Source: Bryobacterales bacterium (GTDB taxonomy: Bacteria > Acidobacteriota > Terriglobia > Bryobacterales > Bryobacteraceae). Taken from it: DNA of 41,881 bases. Below are positions 38,416-41,881 of the stretch, piece after piece. The position numbers and the translations under genes are program-made. The stretch covers positions 1 to 41,881 of the forward strand of contig JAOAPR010000246.1 of NCBI GenBank assembly GCA_025463005.1. The letters are read 5' to 3'. The notes beneath the pieces are model-generated. The model worked only from the letters and a program-made list of their open reading frames with translations, ran no database searches and was not told where the DNA came from. Position 1 is the first letter of the stretch; each line of letters opens with the position of its first letter.

Positions 38416-38489
38416 GCGCACAGCCTGCACGTGGCGTTGTGCGCGATCAGTTAGAGTTAAGCGCACGGTTGTGCGGTGCGCGTGTTTTT
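38409..38489 (+). terminator. Duplicated hairpin and terminator after rodA
   Basis: GAGTTAAGCGCAC, which includes the rodA stop codon region, occurs at 38409-38421 and again at 38454-38466. Each copy opens a hairpin. In the first, GCGCACA (38416-38422) pairs with TGTGCGC (38438-38444). In the second, GCGCAC (38461-38466) pairs with GTGCGC (38476-38481), followed within three bases by TTTTT (38485-38489). The second has the form of an intrinsic terminator. Confidence 0.65.
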
Positions 38490-38758
38490 GATGACGGACC
38501 TGCGTGTAGTACGGGCGTGGGGACGGAAGGCGAGTTTCGGTAAAAGAATTTTGGAGTTCCTTTGGGGATAAGCGACGGGGTCGTTGTAGTGGCCCCTTTC
38601 CCCGATGGCTTCGCTGGGCCGGTTGAGTCGGGAGTGTTCGAGGATCAGACTCCACTCCGTGTGACGAGACGGCCGTATACCCGAATCGCCTGAGTGCTGT
38701 CCCACCCTTAGCCGGGTCCTGTAAGACCCCGCGTAAAAGCGCGGGAGGGAGGCTGGGG
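38490..38758 (+). ncRNA. Hairpin-rich leader of the RNase E/G gene
   Basis: About 270 bases without a gene. Clear stems: GGAGTG (38631-38636) with CACTCC (38653-38658), extended inside by GAG/CTC; GGGTC (38714-38718) with GACCC (38725-38729); and CCCGCG (38728-38733) with CGCGGG (38740-38745). The last two share two bases and so exclude each other at the edge. The third ends directly before AGGGAGG (38746-38752), the ribosome-binding site of ATG 38759. RNase E of E. coli is autoregulated through a long folded leader; this could be a counterpart by analogy only. It is not a known RNA class that I can identify. Confidence 0.5.
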
Positions 38759-41416
38759 ATGAGCAAAGAACTGGTGATTTCGGCCAATCGGCACGAGACC
38801 AGGGTAGCGCTCCTGGAAGACGATCAGCTCGTGGAAGTATACTTCCAGCGAGCCAATGAGTATTCGCTTGCCGGGAGTATTCACAAAGGCCGAGTAACGC
38901 GCGTGCTGCCAGGCATGCAGTCGGCGTTCGTGGATCTGGGTCTGGAGCGCGATACGTTCCTGTACGTATCGGATTTCCTCGAAGAGCACGAAGACATCGA
39001 TCGCGTGACCGGCGACGAACGCCCCGCGCCTTCCAAGGAACGGGACCGGGAGCGCGATCGCCGTCCCCCCGCCCTGCCGCCGCCGCAGGAGACTACGGGT
39101 GCCGCCTCGGTCTCACCTGCCAGTGAAGCTCCAGCCGCCCGTGAAGCTCCGGTTGTCGGAACTGCGACGCCCGAGCGAACCCACAATGAGCGAGCGCACG
39201 CCGAGCGAACACATCTCGACCGAACCCCCACCGATCAGCGTCCCTCCGAGCGGCCGTCGGACCGTCCTGACGATCGTGGTGACCGGCGCGGACGACGCTC
39301 GCGTCGCCGGCGCAATCGTGGACGCGGATTCCCCGAGTCGAAATACGCCGACGTTGCCCCTAGCGCGGCCCCAACTGCCGCGGCCACAAGCCGGACCGAA
39401 TCCGCCCCTACCGGACTAGCGGAAACTCCGGCCGTAACTCCATTGGTCCTGCCGGGCGAGTCGCTGGCCAAGTATCGCGGCGCTTCGCACGCTCAGGCAG
39501 AACCTGAGGTGCTGGAGTCGTTGGTAGAGGCCCGAGAAGAGCAACCTATAACCAGCAGCGTGCTGGAACCCGTTCCGCCGCCCCTGCCGACCGAAGAAGA
39601 ACTGGACGTCCAGATCGAACAGATCGTAGGCGACGAGCCCATCCACTATCCTCCTGAAAACGCGCTGCCGGACGCTCCCGCGCACGCTGCGCCAGATGGT
39701 TCTCTCGCGTCCGCCGAAATCGCCGCGGAGCCGATGTTGCAGGAAGAAACCGTCAGCCTCCAGGAAGCCGCGGACCTGGAAGACGCTGCCGAGTCGGGTC
39801 CGGTGACTGCGCCGCTGCTCGATGAGGATGAAGACCTCGATATCCAGGCCATGATCCTGGGCGAAGCGATGGCCGAAGAGGAAGACGCCTCCGCAGAAGC
39901 CGAAACAGGGGCCGAAGCAGGAGAAGGTTCCGTCGCCGCGGAGGAAGCCGGGGAAGCGACGGCCGCGGCCGAGCCCGCCAGTGGAAGCGCCGAAGTCCGC
40001 GAACGGGGCGGGCGTTTTCCGCATCGCATCTCGCGCCGCATGCGCCGCCGCGGCGGCCGTGGACCGGACAACCGTGGTGCCGAATCCCGCGGTCCGCGTG
40101 AACAAGAGCAACCGCGAGGCCCGCGTGAGGCAGACCAACGTGACCAGCGCGGAGCAAGGCCCGAAGGCGACCGTAGCCATGGCCGAGAGCGCACCGTATC
40201 GGCGCCGGTCCAGGGACTATCCATCGCCGATCTTCTCAAGGAAGGTCAGGAAATCATCGTTCAGATCGCCAAGGAGCCGCTGGGGCAAAAGGGCGCACGC
40301 ATCACCTCGCATATCGCCCTGCCCGGACGCTTCGTGGTGTATATGCCGACGCTCGAGCACATGGGCGTTTCCCGCAAGATCGCCAGCGACGAGGAGCGCC
40401 TCCGGCTCAAACGTGTTCTGCAAGCCCGGCGTCCCGGGCCGATGGGCGGCTTTATTACCCGCACCGCAGCCGAGGGCCGCACTGAGGAAGAAATCGCCGC
40501 CGACATGCAGTTCCTCTATAACCTCTGGCAGGACATCCGTACCAAGGCGGATAAGAAACCCGCCCCCGCTCTGCTGCATCACGATCTCGATATCGTGCAG
40601 CGGATCCTGCGCGATCAGCTCGGCGACAGCTTTAAGGCCATCTGGATCGACAACGAGGAGGTCTACGAAAGCGTCCTGCGGTTCGTGGAGCGCTTTCAGC
40701 CCGCCCTGGTGGGCAAAGTAAAGATGTACACGCGCGAGGCGCCGATCTTCGATGCCTTCGGCGTGACCAACGAGCTGGAAAAAGCGCTGCGCCCCAAAGT
40801 GTGGCTCAAATCCGGCGGCTACATCGTGATCAACCAGACCGAAGCCCTGGTGGCGATCGACGTCAACACCGGCAAGTTCGTTGGTAAATCCAACCGCCTG
40901 GAAGACACCATCGTCAAGACCAACACCGAGGCGATCAAGGAAATCGTCCGGCAGGTCCGCCTGCGCGACTTGGGCGGCATCATCGTCATCGACTTTATTG
41001 ACATGGACGAGCGCAAGAATCGCCAGAAGGTGATGCAAGTGCTCGAAGAAGCCATGCGCGCCGACCGCGCTCCCTACAAGATTCTCCAGTTCAACGATTT
41101 CGGCCTGGTGGCGATCACCCGCAAACGCGTGAAGCAGTCACTGGAGCGAACGTTGTGTTCGCCCTGCCCCCACTGCGACGGCGCCGGCTACATCAAGAGC
41201 GTCCAGACCGTGGTCAACGAGATCCTGGCTGAGGCTCGCAAGATGGCTTCCAGCGTTGAAGGCAAGGAAGTTGTCCTGCGCGTTCACGCGGATGTAGCCA
41301 AAGTCCTTAAATCGCATCAAAACAAGTATCTGGAAGAACTCGAAGAGGTGCTGCGGCGTCCGGTGCTCATCAAGAGCGACTCGCAATTGCACCATGAAAA
41401 GTTCGATCTGGCATAG
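38759..41416 (+). CDS. rng: Ribonuclease E/G with large insertion in the S1 domain
   Basis: Endoribonuclease for rRNA maturation and mRNA decay, 885 residues. The N terminus (SKELVISANRHETRVALLED, then AGSIHKGRVTRVLPGMQSAF) starts the S1 domain, which breaks off near residue 75 and resumes near 484 (DLLKEGQEIIVQIAKEPLG). The roughly 400 residues between are low-complexity: Arg/Glu/Asp-rich repeats, an acidic middle and RGG-like basic segments. The catalytic core is complete: D701 in VAIDVNTGKF and D745 in VIDFIDMDERKN, 44 apart as expected, and the zinc-link CPHC at 803-806. Naming it E or G is arbitrary here. SD AGGGAGG fixes ATG 38759. Confidence 0.93.
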   Translation: MSKELVISANRHETRVALLEDDQLVEVYFQRANEYSLAGSIHKGRVTRVLPGMQSAFVDLGLERDTFLYVSDFLEEHEDIDRVTGDERPAPSKERDRERDRRPPALPPPQETTGAASVSPASEAPAAREAPVVGTATPERTHNERAHAERTHLDRTPTDQRPSERPSDRPDDRGDRRGRRSRRRRNRGRGFPESKYADVAPSAAPTAAATSRTESAPTGLAETPAVTPLVLPGESLAKYRGASHAQAEPEVLESLVEAREEQPITSSVLEPVPPPLPTEEELDVQIEQIVGDEPIHYPPENALPDAPAHAAPDGSLASAEIAAEPMLQEETVSLQEAADLEDAAESGPVTAPLLDEDEDLDIQAMILGEAMAEEEDASAEAETGAEAGEGSVAAEEAGEATAAAEPASGSAEVRERGGRFPHRISRRMRRRGGRGPDNRGAESRGPREQEQPRGPREADQRDQRGARPEGDRSHGRERTVSAPVQGLSIADLLKEGQEIIVQIAKEPLGQKGARITSHIALPGRFVVYMPTLEHMGVSRKIASDEERLRLKRVLQARRPGPMGGFITRTAAEGRTEEEIAADMQFLYNLWQDIRTKADKKPAPALLHHDLDIVQRILRDQLGDSFKAIWIDNEEVYESVLRFVERFQPALVGKVKMYTREAPIFDAFGVTNELEKALRPKVWLKSGGYIVINQTEALVAIDVNTGKFVGKSNRLEDTIVKTNTEAIKEIVRQVRLRDLGGIIVIDFIDMDERKNRQKVMQVLEEAMRADRAPYKILQFNDFGLVAITRKRVKQSLERTLCSPCPHCDGAGYIKSVQTVVNEILAEARKMASSVEGKEVVLRVHADVAKVLKSHQNKYLEELEEVLRRPVLIKSDSQLHHEKFDLA

Positions 41417-41439
41417 TATTCTGACGACGGAGGTCGACC

Positions 41440-41881
41440 ATGTCCTTACGGATTAATGACGTAGCGCCTAATTTCACGGCCGAAACCACGCAAGGCCCGA
41501 TTAACTTTCACGAGTGGATCGGAGACGGCTGGGCGGTCCTGTTTTCCCACCCAAAGGACTTCACGCCGGTGTGCACTACGGAACTGGGTTATATGGCGGG
41601 ACTCGAGCCCGAGTTTAAGAAACGCAACACCAAGATCATCGGGCTCAGCGTGGACCCGGTCAGCAGCCACGGCAAATGGGCGGCCGACATCGAAGAGACC
41701 CAGGGTCACAAGGTGAATTACCCCATGATCGGCGACCCGACGTTGCAAATCGCTAAGCTCTACGACATGCTGCCGGCCGATGCCGGAGAAACGTCGGAGG
41801 GCCGCACGCCGGCCAACAATGCCACCGTGCGCACGGTGTTTGTGATCGGTCCGGACAAAAAGATTAAGCTGATGCTGGTCT
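41440..41881 (+). CDS. 1-Cys peroxiredoxin (Prx6/AhpC-TSA type), 3' end missing
   Basis: Thiol peroxidase that reduces hydrogen peroxide and organic or lipid hydroperoxides. The visible 147 residues begin MSLRINDVAPNFTAETTQG. The peroxidatic Cys is C45 in DFTPVCTTELGYM, the PVCTTE form of the 1-Cys Prx6 group and not the VCPTE form of 2-Cys AhpC. SVDPVSSHGKWAADIEETQG and PNNATVRTVFVIGPDKK in near form (TPANNATVRTVFVIGPDKK) also fit Prx6. GGAGGT at 41429-41434 fixes ATG 41440. The gene runs off the window; Prx6 proteins have about 210-220 residues, so around 65-70 are missing. Confidence 0.92.
   Translation, partial: MSLRINDVAPNFTAETTQGPINFHEWIGDGWAVLFSHPKDFTPVCTTELGYMAGLEPEFKKRNTKIIGLSVDPVSSHGKWAADIEETQGHKVNYPMIGDPTLQIAKLYDMLPADAGETSEGRTPANNATVRTVFVIGPDKKIKLMLV

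Noticed and set aside
38490-38758. RNase P RNA, tmRNA, SRP RNA or tRNA in the RNase leader
   Set aside because: None of the conserved core sequences of these RNAs (for example the RNase P GAGGAAAGUC core or a T-loop) was found.

Overview
The window is a GC-rich stretch of bacterial chromosome with dense, mostly house-keeping gene content. It has the full diderm set (LolA, MreBCD, RodA/PBP2), a Prx6-type peroxiredoxin, an RNase E/G with a huge internal insertion, and several small families I associate with Acidobacteriota. Best guess: Acidobacteriota, Bryobacterales/Solibacter-like. This rests on recalled family resemblance only, since there is no rRNA or search to confirm it.

Layout. 0-3.6 kb: DNA polymerase IV (5' end missing), a polyprenyl-phosphate-type glycosyltransferase, a HAD hydrolase and, convergent, a TrmB-type regulator. 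3.7-7.3 kb: a MoxR-like AAA+ ATPase and a VWA-domain protein with a HEAT-repeat gene between them. 7.3-11.4 kb: phosphoketolase, a solitary sulfotransferase and an apparently exported methyltransferase. 11.4-12.2 kb: about 0.8 kb without a convincing gene but with a strong inverted repeat. 12.2-17.7 kb: an exported protein of unknown function, two small membrane proteins, an M48 metalloprotease with a clear terminator, MscL with a zinc-ribbon tail, a small Cys-pair protein coupled to endonuclease III, and an orphan NarL-type response regulator with a near-consensus promoter.

18-28.7 kb is one long leftward series. From its upstream end it reads lolA, recA, a three-subunit molybdenum hydroxylase (2Fe-2S / Mo / FAD, resembling periplasmic PaoABC), 4-hydroxybenzoate hydroxylase, a shortened ThiO-like oxidase, an M24 peptidase, then accB and accC. 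The four genes from the 2Fe-2S subunit to pobA overlap by a few bases, suggesting one pathway: aromatic aldehyde to 4-hydroxybenzoate to protocatechuate.

30.2-41.4 kb is the rod-shape/cell-wall operon mreB-mreC-mreD-mrdA ... rodA, followed by RNase E/G. Three TadG/TadE-like pseudopilin genes sit between mrdA and rodA. They are preceded by a predicted extended -10 promoter and a leader with two foldable stems. Another hairpin-rich leader precedes the RNase E/G gene. The window ends inside a 1-Cys peroxiredoxin. The two structured leaders, the Tad-like trio inside the rod operon, and the 400-residue insertion in the RNase E/G S1 domain are the most unusual items. No tRNA, rRNA, CRISPR array, intact insertion sequence or prophage was seen.
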